This document shows, piece by piece, positions 6,524 through 16,799 of a stretch of DNA of 64,000 nt. Numbering within the stretch: position 1 is the stretch's first letter; every line of letters begins with the position of its first letter. The notes under the pieces are model-generated. The model was not told the DNA's origin. It ran no database searches and was given only the letters and a program-made list of their open reading frames with translations. Source of the DNA: Helicobacter sp. 12S02232-10 (GTDB taxonomy: Bacteria > Campylobacterota > Campylobacteria > Campylobacterales > Helicobacteraceae); NCBI RefSeq assembly GCF_002272895.1, contig NZ_MLAQ01000010.1:1-64000 (forward strand), given 5' to 3'. Position numbers and translations under genes: made by a program.

Positions 6524-9500
6524 AATCCATTCAATACTGTCTGAAAAATCCTGTTGTTGTCTGTGTGGGCGTGATTTTTTTACTTCTTTTTGGAGGCATC
6601 GCGCTTTCAAAAATGCCTTATCAGCTTCTCCCCCAAGTGACTCGCCCTATCATCAGCATTTATACGTCTTACCAAGGGGCGACACCTTATGAGATTGAAA
6701 AAGAAATCACCGATCGACAAGAAAAATATCTCAAAAATATTTCGGGTCTCAATACAATAACTTCGACTTCAAGAGAGGGAATGAGTATCATCAATCTTGA
6801 ATTCAACATCGACACGGATATGAAATTAGCATTTTTGAATGTCAGTGCCAAACTTGATGAAGTCAGAGGATATCCTCCAAACATTGAAAAACCCATCATT
6901 AAAACAACTGGGGAGAGTATCCCTATTGCAGTGTATCTTTTTGTCAAGACTTCTGAAGGAAATAAAGAACCTATTGATCATTATAAAAATTTTATTTATG
7001 ATGAAGTCATCAAATATTATGAACGCTTAAATGGCGTAGGAGAAGTTTATGTAAGCGGAGGGGTTAGCAAACAAATACAAATCGTTCTAGATACCCAAAA
7101 ACTCGCCTTTAATAATATCACGATGGAAGAAGTCATCAGAGCCATCCAAACCCAAAACACAAACATCACTGGGGGCAGTATTGATTTTGATCAACGGAAT
7201 TATCGTATTTCAACAATAGGAGAATATCAAAATATCACTTCTATCTATGATACTGTGATCAAATCTCAAGGGAACAAGGTTATTTTACTCAAAAATATTG
7301 CCAAAATTGTTCAGGGGTATGAAAACACAACTAGCTATAATATTCACAACAATGATAATGTGATTTCTTTGCAAATCCGTCCAAATGCTGATGCGAACAT
7401 TTTAGATCTAACAGATCGGGTTGAAAAACTCACGCAAAAACTTAACGATGGGATTATGAAAAAACATCAACTTACCATTGATTGGGGAAGAGATCAAAGA
7501 TACTATATACAATCCTCTATCAATCAAGTTAAAGAAAATATTTTTGCAGGCATTGTTTTAGCTGCACTGGTCTTATACCTCTTTTTGAGAAATTTTTCCT
7601 CGCTAATCGTGGTTGCTTTGATCATTCCCATTAGCATTATCGGTTCATTTATCCTGCTTCAGGCTTTTGGTAGAACGCTGAATGTGGTTTCTTTAGCAGG
7701 CATTTCGTTTGCGATCAGTATGATTATTGACAGTGCAATTGTTGTGATGGCCAATATCATTGCACACAAAGACAAAGGAAGTAGTCTTTGGGAGGCAGCC
7801 CTTAAAGGAACAAAAGAAGTTATTGGGGCACTCTTTGCCTCCACGATAACAACCGTAGCGATTTTTATCCCTATTATCGGACTTAAAGATGAAGCTGGAC
7901 AACTTTTTGTTGATATTGCTCTAGCTTCAAGCAGTTCAATTTTGATTTCATTTTTGGTATGTATTTTTGTCATCCCGACATTTACTTTATTTATGCTCCA
8001 AAAGCTCGCCTATATGCCGAAAATAAAAATCAAAGTCTTTTCATTGCTGAATAAAACTATTGAACAGCTTGGGGAAAAAATCTCCAATCTTTTGATGCAA
8101 GCACTTAAAATATGTACGCAGAGTACTTTGTCTAAAATTTTTACTATCGTTATTTTCGTTGGGTTTTGTTGCGTATTCAGCTTTTTTGCATTCCCAAAAA
8201 CAGACTACTTACCAAAAGGCTCTCAAAACTTCATCATCAGCTATCTAGACCCTCCACCTGGTCTTTCTCTTGAAGAAAAAGATCGAATCATCAAAGAAAT
8301 CTATGAAGATTTCAAGCCCTTTTTAGAAATCAATGGCTACCAACAAGAATCTGCTGAAGATGTGCCTGTCATCAAAGATTTTTTTATCAGTTCAGGAACA
8401 AATATGTATTTTTACCTGACAGCCCAAAATCCAGATTTAGCCCCCGATTTAGTTCCTTACGCTCAAAGTGTCATCAACTCTATCCCAAATATCACCGGCG
8501 TGGTTCTCCAGCAAGGGATATTCAGCGGAGCAAGCGGATCAAGCATTGATATTAATATTAACGGCAACGATCTCAACTCTCTGCTCCAAACTGCTCAAGA
8601 GCTCATTGCCTCGCTCAAAACACACTTTCCAAATCTGAGTATCCGCACAGTCCCATCGCTTGAAATCAACAACCGCGAAATTAATCTTTACCCTGATTCT
8701 AGGATTCTTGCTCTAAACGGACTCAATCTGACTAATTTCGGCACAATTATAGAAGTGATGTTAGAAGGAAAAAAAATTTCCCAATACAAAGATGACAATG
8801 GAAAAAACATTGATCTCGTGCTGAAGTCTTCTCAAAATAAAAATAAATCCAAAATGTCACCCGAAGATATTCTTTACTCTCAAATCTATACACCTAATGG
8901 GGGTATATTGCCTATCAATTCTCTAGCAACAATCAAAAATGAATTAGGTGTATCACGCATTAGGCATTTTGAACAAAACAGAAATATTTTACTCATTCTC
9001 AATCCAAAAGAAAATGAACCACTGGAAAAAATAACTGACACCATCTCTGAAAAGATTCTTCCAAGTATTCAAAAAAATACTCCTGATAGAATGGAACTTA
9101 GTGGTAATGCAGGCAAACTAAACAAACTTAAAACTGAACTCTTAGGTGGATTTATACTTGCTATCATCATTACTTATCTGATACTTTGTGCACTCTATAG
9201 CAACTTCATCTATCCCTTTATCATCATTTTAACCGTGCCTTTTGCAACTACGGGAGGTTTGATAGGACTATATCTAGTAAATAAATTCATCGCCCCTCAA
9301 AATCTTGATGTGATTACAATGTTAGGCTTTATCATCTTAGTAGGTAGTGTGGTCAATAATGCAATCTTAATCGTATATCAAACACTCATTAATTTTAAAG
9401 AATATAAAATTCCTGCTTATGAATCTGTCTTAAATGCTACTCAAAGCAGGCTTTCACCGATTTATATGAGTATGCTTACAAGCGTTTTTGGGCTGTTGCC

Positions 9501-9651
9501 TCTAGTCTTGTTTGCAGGATCAGGAAGCGAAATTTATCGAGGATTGGGAGCAGTGATTATCGGCGGTCTAGTGTTTTCAACCCTTATCACGGTTTTTGTG
9601 ATACCCGCACTTTTGTTATTTGTGATTAAAGACAAAAGGACTGAACGTTGA
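6520..9651 (+). CDS. RND efflux transporter permease
   Basis: A 1043-residue inner-membrane proton antiporter with the duplicated RND plan: helix, large periplasmic loop (about 30-330), six helices, second loop, and final helices. The family blocks PYQLLPQVTRP and GATPYEIEKE are clear. In the helix-4 charge relay, AcrB DD407/408 reads D404-S405, and the helix-10 Lys940 position reads N946. So the pump lacks part of the canonical AcrB relay; this occurs in some other RND branches. It is expected to export drugs or bile-type compounds with its adaptor and channel neighbours, but the substrate is unknown. Confidence 0.92.
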   Translation: MKSIQYCLKNPVVVCVGVIFLLLFGGIALSKMPYQLLPQVTRPIISIYTSYQGATPYEIEKEITDRQEKYLKNISGLNTITSTSREGMSIINLEFNIDTDMKLAFLNVSAKLDEVRGYPPNIEKPIIKTTGESIPIAVYLFVKTSEGNKEPIDHYKNFIYDEVIKYYERLNGVGEVYVSGGVSKQIQIVLDTQKLAFNNITMEEVIRAIQTQNTNITGGSIDFDQRNYRISTIGEYQNITSIYDTVIKSQGNKVILLKNIAKIVQGYENTTSYNIHNNDNVISLQIRPNADANILDLTDRVEKLTQKLNDGIMKKHQLTIDWGRDQRYYIQSSINQVKENIFAGIVLAALVLYLFLRNFSSLIVVALIIPISIIGSFILLQAFGRTLNVVSLAGISFAISMIIDSAIVVMANIIAHKDKGSSLWEAALKGTKEVIGALFASTITTVAIFIPIIGLKDEAGQLFVDIALASSSSILISFLVCIFVIPTFTLFMLQKLAYMPKIKIKVFSLLNKTIEQLGEKISNLLMQALKICTQSTLSKIFTIVIFVGFCCVFSFFAFPKTDYLPKGSQNFIISYLDPPPGLSLEEKDRIIKEIYEDFKPFLEINGYQQESAEDVPVIKDFFISSGTNMYFYLTAQNPDLAPDLVPYAQSVINSIPNITGVVLQQGIFSGASGSSIDININGNDLNSLLQTAQELIASLKTHFPNLSIRTVPSLEINNREINLYPDSRILALNGLNLTNFGTIIEVMLEGKKISQYKDDNGKNIDLVLKSSQNKNKSKMSPEDILYSQIYTPNGGILPINSLATIKNELGVSRIRHFEQNRNILLILNPKENEPLEKITDTISEKILPSIQKNTPDRMELSGNAGKLNKLKTELLGGFILAIIITYLILCALYSNFIYPFIIILTVPFATTGGLIGLYLVNKFIAPQNLDVITMLGFIILVGSVVNNAILIVYQTLINFKEYKIPAYESVLNATQSRLSPIYMSMLTSVFGLLPLVLFAGSGSEIYRGLGAVIIGGLVFSTLITVFVIPALLLFVIKDKRTER

Positions 9652-10913
9652 GATTTTGGTTTTTATTTTTGACTTTCTGGCATTTCTGCTTTGCGCTTGA
9701 CATCGGGCAAGCCATTGATTTAGCTATCAGGAACAGCGACAAAATCAAATCTCAAAGCTATCTTTACGCACAATCTCAAAGCGTCTCTAAAGCCAAACTC
9801 TCTGCCCTTATGCCAAAGGTAGATTTTGGGTATATCTTCAGCTATAACATTCCAGGTGCTTCTGCAGATTATTTTTTAAATAGTTTTAATCTTACAGGCA
9901 GATACAATCTCTTTAATGGATTAAGAGATTATTATGCAATTAAAGATTCCAAACAAGCGCAAAAAAGCCAAAATTATGTCCTACAAACCAATATTGCTGA
10001 TGTCGCTTTAGAAACCAAAATGGCTTATATTTCGATCTTGCAGGCAATGGATACGCTACAAATTGCCCAACAATCCAAAAAACTCCTTGAAGCTCAAAAA
10101 CAAAAGGCGCAGCAATTTTATAATCAGGGATTTCGGGCCAAAAACGAAGTTTTAAGCGTGGAAGTTTTAATCGCTAATGCTGATATAACACTCAAAAATA
10201 ACCAGCTAAATTTGGAATATTTTAAAAATACTTTGGGAACGCTTACAGGCTTAACTATCCACCCTGAAGAACTTCAAGACATCGACACACCTACCCAAAT
10301 TAACTTTGATCTAGAAGTCATATTAGATAAGGTCTTATCAGAAAATCCCGACTATTTGTATTTACGCTCACTTTTACAATCTGCTTCCCTAGAGGTAAAT
10401 ATCGCCAAAGGTGCTTTTATGCCAACTATTGATGTTATCGGGACAAAATTTTGGTATATCAACGGCGGTAGCATAGCGCGCACGAGTTATGCCCTCCAAA
10501 GTCAGGCAAGAGTTGTTTTTTCTTGGAATATATTTGATGGATTAAGCGATCATTACAATTATCAGGCAAAAAAGCTTTATTATCTCTCATTATTGAGCAA
10601 AATCAACCAATACAAAAAAGACCTTAGAATTCAGATCAATAAAATTATGAACGAATTCGAACTTGCCAAAGAACAATTCAAGGTCGCCTCAATCTCTTTG
10701 AAACAAGCTGAAGAAAACTACCGAATCATTAATAATCGATATACTCAAAATATTGCCACCTATACCGAGCTTTTAAATGCTCAATTTCTACTAACCACTG
10801 CTAAAACTAATATCACGCAATCCAAATACGAAATCGCTATCTCACTAGCCAAAATTGACAGGCTTTTAAACACTAACTCTATCCATTCTGTTACTGCTTC
10901 TGAAAACAAATAA
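9648..10913 (+). CDS. TolC-family outer-membrane efflux channel
   Basis: A 421-residue outer-membrane factor. The signal peptide (about 1-16, ending CFA before LDIGQAI) is followed by two similar halves, each with long helices and strands (TGRYNLFNGLRDYYAIKD and FSWNIFDGLSDHYNYQAK mark the paired strand-turn motifs). It starts with TTG, whose bases overlap the pump stop codon. It would form the trimeric tunnel completing the pump. It ends the marR operon; the next gene has its own promoter. Confidence 0.88.
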   Translation: MRFWFLFLTFWHFCFALDIGQAIDLAIRNSDKIKSQSYLYAQSQSVSKAKLSALMPKVDFGYIFSYNIPGASADYFLNSFNLTGRYNLFNGLRDYYAIKDSKQAQKSQNYVLQTNIADVALETKMAYISILQAMDTLQIAQQSKKLLEAQKQKAQQFYNQGFRAKNEVLSVEVLIANADITLKNNQLNLEYFKNTLGTLTGLTIHPEELQDIDTPTQINFDLEVILDKVLSENPDYLYLRSLLQSASLEVNIAKGAFMPTIDVIGTKFWYINGGSIARTSYALQSQARVVFSWNIFDGLSDHYNYQAKKLYYLSLLSKINQYKKDLRIQINKIMNEFELAKEQFKVASISLKQAEENYRIINNRYTQNIATYTELLNAQFLLTTAKTNITQSKYEIAISLAKIDRLLNTNSIHSVTASENK

Positions 10914-11004
10914 AATCAATATTTTTATGTTACTAAATTCTATGTATATTTTTTTATATAACTGTTTTCTGTTCTCAATCATCTATCTTTTTTGATAAAA
11001 GGCC

Positions 11005-11010
11005 TATAAT
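11005..11010 (+). promoter_or_regulatory. -10 box of the cytochrome/reductase operon
   Basis: TATAAT at 11005-11010 lies 30 bases before the ATG, with AAGGAG just ahead of the start. T-rich DNA precedes it and no -35 is clear. Confidence 0.5.
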
Positions 11011-11040
11011 CAATCTAAGGTTTATTTTAAGGAGATAGCA

Positions 11041-11709
11041 ATGAAAAAATTACTTTTAACTTTCGTATTAGGGGCACTGGGCATTTTAAGCATTCTTGAA
11101 GCAAGCGATTCGGTTTATGCTGGCATTGTAAAACCACTTTACAGCACTCAAAATTCCCAAAAAGTAATTGGGAAACTATTGCCCACTTCAGAGGTTAAGA
11201 TCATCAAAAAATCGGGGAATAAAGTGCTTTTATCCTTTCAAGGGTATATTCAAAAAGGCATCCCAAATGCAATTTATTTCACGATGGGACAAAGGATCTT
11301 GGTCGCAGGACTTATTAAAAATGCAGACGTTCCTTTTAAGATTCTAAAAACTCAAGCAGCCAAAGAATCTCAAACAGGGGATAGCAAAATATCACTTTCC
11401 CACCTAAAACCCAAAACAGGAAAAGATGCCCAAACGCTTTATCAAAAAATATCTGTAGAGCTTTGGAGTGATGATGGGGGATTTAGTTCTGATTTAAAAA
11501 GCTTATATTCTAAGGCAGATAGTTTGTATTCTCAAAATTGTTCTATATGCCACGCTTTACACCAACCAACTGAATTCAAAGCTAATCAATGGCCTGCTGT
11601 TATCCGTTCAATGTCAAGCAGAACAGGACTCAATAAGGATGAAATCTATCTAGTAACACAGTATTTACAAAAACACGCAAGTGATACACAAATAAAGGAA
11701 TTAAAATGA
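11041..11709 (+). CDS. Monohaem c-type cytochrome, electron donor to the molybdoreductase
   Basis: A 222-residue exported protein with a signal peptide (about 1-20, ILEA before SDSVY) and a single haem motif C167-S-I-C170-H171 near the C-terminus, like the TorC C-terminal domain. The N-terminal part (21-95) looks SH3-like and may contact the partner. The next gene overlaps it by four bases. The pair resembles C. jejuni Cj0265c/Cj0264c, where the cytochrome feeds an S- or N-oxide reductase in the periplasm. Confidence 0.82.
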   Translation: MKKLLLTFVLGALGILSILEASDSVYAGIVKPLYSTQNSQKVIGKLLPTSEVKIIKKSGNKVLLSFQGYIQKGIPNAIYFTMGQRILVAGLIKNADVPFKILKTQAAKESQTGDSKISLSHLKPKTGKDAQTLYQKISVELWSDDGGFSSDLKSLYSKADSLYSQNCSICHALHQPTEFKANQWPAVIRSMSSRTGLNKDEIYLVTQYLQKHASDTQIKELK

Positions 11710-14195
11710 AAAATCAAATCAATGAAAAAAGACGAACTCTTCTTCGATATGCCGCTATTTGTGCTGCAATCCCATTTGCAGACTCTCTCCTCAATCGCAC
11801 TACACTGATGGCTGCAGGAGCTAAAAAATTTTCTACAAGCTTAGTGATGAATGGTGATGTTATTACTGCAGCACACTGGGGAATCATCAAAGTCACTCTC
11901 AAAAATGGAAAAATCATTAAAAGTCAAAATGCCCTTTCTGGGAATATGCCCAACTCGCTTCAAAATTTTACCGCTGATTTGGTCTATGCAAAAGATAGGA
12001 TTAAATACCCGATGGTAAGAAAATCCTATCTGAAAAATCCTGATAATCCCAAACCTGAGCTCAGGGGTGCAGATGAATGGGTAAGAGTCAGTTATCAAGA
12101 TGCTATCAAGCTTATTTCTAAAGAGCTCAAAAAAACACGAAAAGAAAAAGGGGCTCAAGGGGTTTTTGCTGGATCATATGGATGGAAAAGCAGTGGAAAT
12201 ATGCATAACAGCCGAACCCTGCTTCAAAGATTTATGGGAATGAGTGGGGGATTTAGTGGGACAAGCGGGGATTATTCTGCGGGAGCTTCACAAATTATTA
12301 TGCCTCACGTGGTAGGAACGATTGAAGTGTATGAGCAACAAACCTCTTGGCCTGTTGTGCTTGAAAATTCTGATGTTGTTGTTATTTGGGGAGCTAATCC
12401 GCTTTTAACACTTAAAATTGCTTGGACTTCAAGCGATCAAAAAGGATTGGAATATCTGAAAGCACTCAAAGAATCCAAAAAGCAAATCATCAGTATTGAT
12501 CCTGTTTGCAATGAAACTGCAAAATTTTTAAACGCCAAGTGGATCGCTCCAATTCCAAACACCGATGTAGCTTTAATGCTTGGAATTGCTCATACAATGC
12601 TAATCACAGGGGAATACAATAAAGATTTTATCGAAAACTATACTGAGGGATTTGAACCATTCAAAGACTATCTTTTAGGTAAAAAGGATAAAACACCTAA
12701 AGATGCTAAATGGGCACAAAAAATTACTGGCATTAATGAAAGCATCATTAAAGATCTTGCAAAGCTGTTTTATAAAAACAGAACATTATTGATTTCAGGT
12801 TATGGAATGCAAAGAGCACACCACGGGGAACAACCGCATTGGATGTTAGTAACACTTGCATCTATGATTGGGCAAATCGGCTTGCCAGGTGGAGGATTTG
12901 GGTTGAGTTATCATTATGCCAACGGAGGTTCTCCTACCACCAATGCACCCATCATTGGAGGAATGAATCTAGGCAATACTTCTGGTAAAGCTGATAGTGG
13001 AGCAAGTTGGTTGCTAAAAGGTGCTAAATATGATTTTCCTGTTGCAAGGATTGCTGAGGCATTATTAAATCCGGGTAAAACAATTGATTTTAACGGACAA
13101 AAAATTACCTATCCCGATATTGATTTTATCTATTGGGTAGGGGGCAATCCATTTGTACACCATCAAAATACCAACCAACTTTTAAAAGCGTGGCGAAAAC
13201 CTCGAACTATTGTCATTCACGACATCTATTGGACACCAACAGCTAAGCACGCTGATATTGTAATGCCTATTACCACGAGTTATGAAAGAAACGACATTAC
13301 AATGACAGGAGATTACTCCAATCTTAATATTGTTCCGATGAAAGCCCTTATTAAAAGAGAATTTGAGGCAAGGGACGATTATGATATTTTCTGCGATTTA
13401 GCGAGGGAATTTGGAGTTTATGAACAATATAGCGAAAACAAAAATACAATGGAATGGATAAAGAGTTTTTATCAAAATGCCCTTTCTCAAGCTAAACTTC
13501 AAAAAATATCTATGCCTGATTTTGAAACATTCTGGAAGAATAATCAACCCCTCACTTTTGAAGCCTCTGTTGAAAATCAAGAATGGGCACGATATGCTGA
13601 TTTTAGAGAAGATCCTATTTTGGAACCTTTAGGCACGCCATCAGGAAAGATTGAAATTTATTCTCAAGAAATAGAAAAAATGAATTATCAGGATTGTCCC
13701 CCTCACCCATCTTGGATAGAACCTATCGAATGGTTGGGGATGAAAAATAAACCTGCTGAATTTGCTATGGTCAGCCCCCATCCTGGCGATAGGCTTCACT
13801 CACAGCTTTCCAATACATCTTTGAGAAAAAAATACGCCATCAAAGATCGAGAACCTATCTGGATCAATCAAGAAGACGCAAAAGCAAAAGGGATTAAGAC
13901 TGGTGATATTGTACGTGTCTTCAATCAAAGAGGACAAGTTTTAGCTGGAGCATTTGTGACACAAGATATTGCCAAAGGGGTTGTAAGATTGAGTGAGGGA
14001 GCGTGGTATGACCCAGTAGAACCTGGAAAAATCGGTTCTTTATGCAAAAATGGTTGCGCCAATGTCTTAACAATCGATCTCCCCACATCTAAATTAGCCG
14101 ATGGAAATATTGCCCATACCACTTTAGTAAATATTGAAAAATATAAAGGTAAAGTTCCTGCAATTACTGCTTTCACTCCTCCAAAAGGAGCCTGA
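11706..14195 (+). CDS. Periplasmic molybdopterin S-/N-oxide reductase (TorA/BisC type)
   Basis: An 829-residue DMSO-reductase-family enzyme. The N-terminus has the twin-arginine signal KRRTLLR (R9-R10). There is no iron-sulfur cluster motif, as in TorA. The block SGDYSAGASQIIMPHVVG holds Ser191, the expected molybdenum ligand, and YEQQTSWP follows. It should reduce TMAO, DMSO or a related oxide during respiration with electrons from the overlapping cytochrome gene. tatA lies close by on the other strand. Substrate cannot be fixed from sequence. No TorD-like chaperone is in the window. Confidence 0.85.
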   Translation: MKNQINEKRRTLLRYAAICAAIPFADSLLNRTTLMAAGAKKFSTSLVMNGDVITAAHWGIIKVTLKNGKIIKSQNALSGNMPNSLQNFTADLVYAKDRIKYPMVRKSYLKNPDNPKPELRGADEWVRVSYQDAIKLISKELKKTRKEKGAQGVFAGSYGWKSSGNMHNSRTLLQRFMGMSGGFSGTSGDYSAGASQIIMPHVVGTIEVYEQQTSWPVVLENSDVVVIWGANPLLTLKIAWTSSDQKGLEYLKALKESKKQIISIDPVCNETAKFLNAKWIAPIPNTDVALMLGIAHTMLITGEYNKDFIENYTEGFEPFKDYLLGKKDKTPKDAKWAQKITGINESIIKDLAKLFYKNRTLLISGYGMQRAHHGEQPHWMLVTLASMIGQIGLPGGGFGLSYHYANGGSPTTNAPIIGGMNLGNTSGKADSGASWLLKGAKYDFPVARIAEALLNPGKTIDFNGQKITYPDIDFIYWVGGNPFVHHQNTNQLLKAWRKPRTIVIHDIYWTPTAKHADIVMPITTSYERNDITMTGDYSNLNIVPMKALIKREFEARDDYDIFCDLAREFGVYEQYSENKNTMEWIKSFYQNALSQAKLQKISMPDFETFWKNNQPLTFEASVENQEWARYADFREDPILEPLGTPSGKIEIYSQEIEKMNYQDCPPHPSWIEPIEWLGMKNKPAEFAMVSPHPGDRLHSQLSNTSLRKKYAIKDREPIWINQEDAKAKGIKTGDIVRVFNQRGQVLAGAFVTQDIAKGVVRLSEGAWYDPVEPGKIGSLCKNGCANVLTIDLPTSKLADGNIAHTTLVNIEKYKGKVPAITAFTPPKGA

Positions 14196-14205
14196 AAGGG
14201 CAAAG

Positions 14206-15798
14206 TTACATTTTTGTTTTTGCTTCAATACCAAGCAAGTCAAGTCCTATGGTAATGCAAAGGCTTACAACCTTGCAAACCTTAAGAACTGAAGCTTCTG
14301 AAAGAGTGCCAATAATTTTATGGGCATTGTAATAACTATGGAATTCTGAAGCAAGCATCTTTAAATATTCACAGAGTTTTTGAAGTCCGCGTTCTTCAAA
14401 AGCCGTCTCAATCACTCTTGGGAAACTCAAAGCACTGAATAATAAACTTTGAGCATCTTTGTGAATCCCTTCTAAAGAAGCTCTCAAAATCTGTTCTTGT
14501 GTAAAACAAGACTTTTGAAACATTGTGTGGATACGCGCATTCGCATAATTGATATAAAAAATAGGGTTAGAGGCATCTTGTTTTTTTAGTTCCTCAATAT
14601 CAAACTCCAAATGTGTGTCTGATTTTTTAGATAAGAAGATAAATCGCAATGCATCACTACCAATATCTCCGACCACATCTTTCATTAAAATAAAATTACC
14701 TGCGCGCTTGCTCATCTTGTAAGGCTGACCACCTTTTAGCAAGCTTACCATCTGTGAAAGCAAAACTTCAAGCCTTGTAGCATCATAGCCCAAAAAACTA
14801 ATAGCTGCTTTAACGCGTGCGATATAGCCGTGATGATCTGCACCCCAAATATTAATGTAGTGATCATAGTTGCGCATAAATTTATCATTATGATAAATAA
14901 TATCGCCTGCAAGATAAGTAGGCTCATTATTTTCCCTTACAACCACACGATCTTTTTCATCGCCAAAAGCACTTGAACGGAGCCAAATTTTCCCCTCATC
15001 TTCATAAATACCTCCATTTTTCTCCAATTGCCCTAAAACTTCACTCCATTTGGAATAAAGAGACTTTTCACTCACAAAATGATCAAAAACAATGCCGACT
15101 TCGCAAAGATTTTCCTTAATTTCTTGAAGCATCAAATCTTTTCCGAATTCACTCAACATTAAAATTGAATCTTGAGATTCAAAAATTTCCTCACCATACT
15201 GATCCAGAGCCAATTTGGCCAAATCAAGAATATACTCTCCCTTATAATACTGCTCAGGATAATGCACTTCTTTTTTTAAAAAATGCTCTCGAGCAGCCAA
15301 ATAAATAGAAAGTCCAAGCATTTGAATCTGACTGCCCGCGTCATTAATATAGTATTCAGTAGTAATTTCATAGCCCAAAAAACGACCGATTCTACATAAA
15401 CTATCGCCAAAAACTGCTCCTCTAGCGTGACCAATATGAAGAGGTCCAGTTGGGTTAGCACTCACGTATTCTAAAAGAATCTTTTTTTTGATCGAACCTT
15501 GATATTTACCAAAATCACTACCTTGCTCAATTGCAAGTGAAGCAAGTTTTTCAAAAAAACTTTCTGAAAGCGTGATATTGATATATCCATTTAAGGCATC
15601 AACACGCGCAAATTCATTGATTTTGGATAATCGCTCCGCAATTTCTTGGGCAATCAAAGTTGGGCTTTTTTTATGAATTTTTGCCAATGAAAAGGCAATC
15701 GGAGTAGCGTAATGCCCATACTCTTTATTCTTAGGGCGTTCTAAAATGACATCGCTTGAAAGGATGTTGTCTAAAATTTTTTTGACTTGATAATACAT
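14206..15798 (-). CDS. argS: Arginyl-tRNA synthetase
   Basis: A 530-residue class I synthetase. The N-terminal Add1 domain is followed by [12 protein letters not shown] (HIGH at 121-124), a KMSKR loop at 361-365, and an alpha-helical anticodon-binding domain at the C-terminus. Length is typical for epsilonproteobacteria. It is followed upstream on the minus strand by tatA only ten bases away, the same order as H. pylori HP0319-HP0320. It is convergent with the reductase gene, ten bases apart. Confidence 0.96.
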   Translation of the reverse strand: MYYQVKKILDNILSSDVILERPKNKEYGHYATPIAFSLAKIHKKSPTLIAQEIAERLSKINEFARVDALNGYINITLSESFFEKLASLAIEQGSDFGKYQGSIKKKILLEYVSANPTGPLHIGHARGAVFGDSLCRIGRFLGYEITTEYYINDAGSQIQMLGLSIYLAAREHFLKKEVHYPEQYYKGEYILDLAKLALDQYGEEIFESQDSILMLSEFGKDLMLQEIKENLCEVGIVFDHFVSEKSLYSKWSEVLGQLEKNGGIYEDEGKIWLRSSAFGDEKDRVVVRENNEPTYLAGDIIYHNDKFMRNYDHYINIWGADHHGYIARVKAAISFLGYDATRLEVLLSQMVSLLKGGQPYKMSKRAGNFILMKDVVGDIGSDALRFIFLSKKSDTHLEFDIEELKKQDASNPIFYINYANARIHTMFQKSCFTQEQILRASLEGIHKDAQSLLFSALSFPRVIETAFEERGLQKLCEYLKMLASEFHSYYNAHKIIGTLSEASVLKVCKVVSLCITIGLDLLGIEAKTKM

Positions 15799-15808
15799 TG
15801 CTTATTCA

Positions 15809-16111
15809 TCAGTCATTAATTTGGGTTTTTGGCTTTCTTCCTCTTTTTTTAGGGGCTTGGGCAACACTTTCAACTTCAATATCAGAAGTATTTTTTACTT
15901 GATCTTTTATGATTTTGGGTTTTTCTTCTGCTTTTTGAGTTGCTATTTCACTTATATCCTCATCATCCTCATCTTCTTTAACCGCTTTTTTAAAATTCTT
16001 TATACCGCTACCCAAGCCTTTTGCCAATTCTGGGATTTTTTTCGCACCAAAGAGCAAAACGATGACCAAAAGAACAATTACCCAATGCCATACGCTTCCA
16101 AAACCGCCCAT
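15809..16111 (-). CDS. tatA: Twin-arginine translocase subunit TatA
   Basis: A 100-residue protein with one N-terminal membrane helix ([21 protein letters not shown]), the FGxxKIPE hinge, an amphipathic helix ([16 protein letters not shown]) and an acidic then basic tail (KKRGRKPKT). It forms the pore of the Tat pathway for folded proteins such as the molybdoreductase in this window. tatB and tatC are not here. It forms a unit with argS. Confidence 0.93.
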   Translation of the reverse strand: MGGFGSVWHWVIVLLVIVLLFGAKKIPELAKGLGSGIKNFKKAVKEDEDDEDISEIATQKAEEKPKIIKDQVKNTSDIEVESVAQAPKKRGRKPKTQIND

Positions 16112-16181
16112 TTGAATCCTTTGTAATTAAAATTATGGGCTATTATAACATTAAACGGATAATTTTTTTCTCACAACATAA

Positions 16182-16799
16182 TTAAGGCAAATTTTCAAGC
16201 CATTTTTTGCATAAACAAGCTGAATTCTTCACGTTCTGTTTGTAAGGTAAAGATTTTGCTATGTGCAAAATTGCTTCTTTTGCAGCCTTGATTTCATCAT
16301 TGACAATCAAGTAATCAAACTCTTCTATATGTTTCATTTCGTTATAAGCGTGCATCAAACGCAATCGAATCGTTTCATCAGAATCGGTTTGCCTGAAATT
16401 CAACCTGTCTCTTAAAACTTGTTGATTTTTAGTAGTAACAAAAACCGAGTAAGCCTCAGGATAATAATTTTTAATACTTCGATGTCCTTGCACATCAACA
16501 TCAAAAACAATCAATTTTTCAAGATTTAACGCCTCTTGAATTGGAGCTAAAGAAGTCCCGTAATAATTTCCATGAACTTCTGCCCATTCTAAAAATCTAC
16601 TTTCTTCAATATCTTTTAAAAATTCTTCTTCAGAAACAAAATAATAATGTTTGCCATTTTTCTCTCCCTCTCTAGGAGATCTTGTGGTTGTTGAAATTGA
16701 AAAATAAATGTTGGGAATATTTTCTTGCAAGTATTTACATAAGGTACTTTTTCCAGATCCGCTCGGACCTGATAAAATCAAAATCCCACCGCTTTCCAT
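16182..16799 (-). CDS. gmk: Guanylate kinase
   Basis: A 205-residue kinase converting GMP to GDP. It has the P-loop SGPSGSGKST (about 10-19), the GMP-binding TTRSPREGEKNGKHYYFV block and the FDVDVQG motif. Family length is about 200, so it is complete. It shares one base with the upstream acidic-protein gene, the same order as in H. pylori. Confidence 0.95.
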   Translation of the reverse strand: MESGGILILSGPSGSGKSTLCKYLQENIPNIYFSISTTTRSPREGEKNGKHYYFVSEEEFLKDIEESRFLEWAEVHGNYYGTSLAPIQEALNLEKLIVFDVDVQGHRSIKNYYPEAYSVFVTTKNQQVLRDRLNFRQTDSDETIRLRLMHAYNEMKHIEEFDYLIVNDEIKAAKEAILHIAKSLPYKQNVKNSACLCKKWLENLP

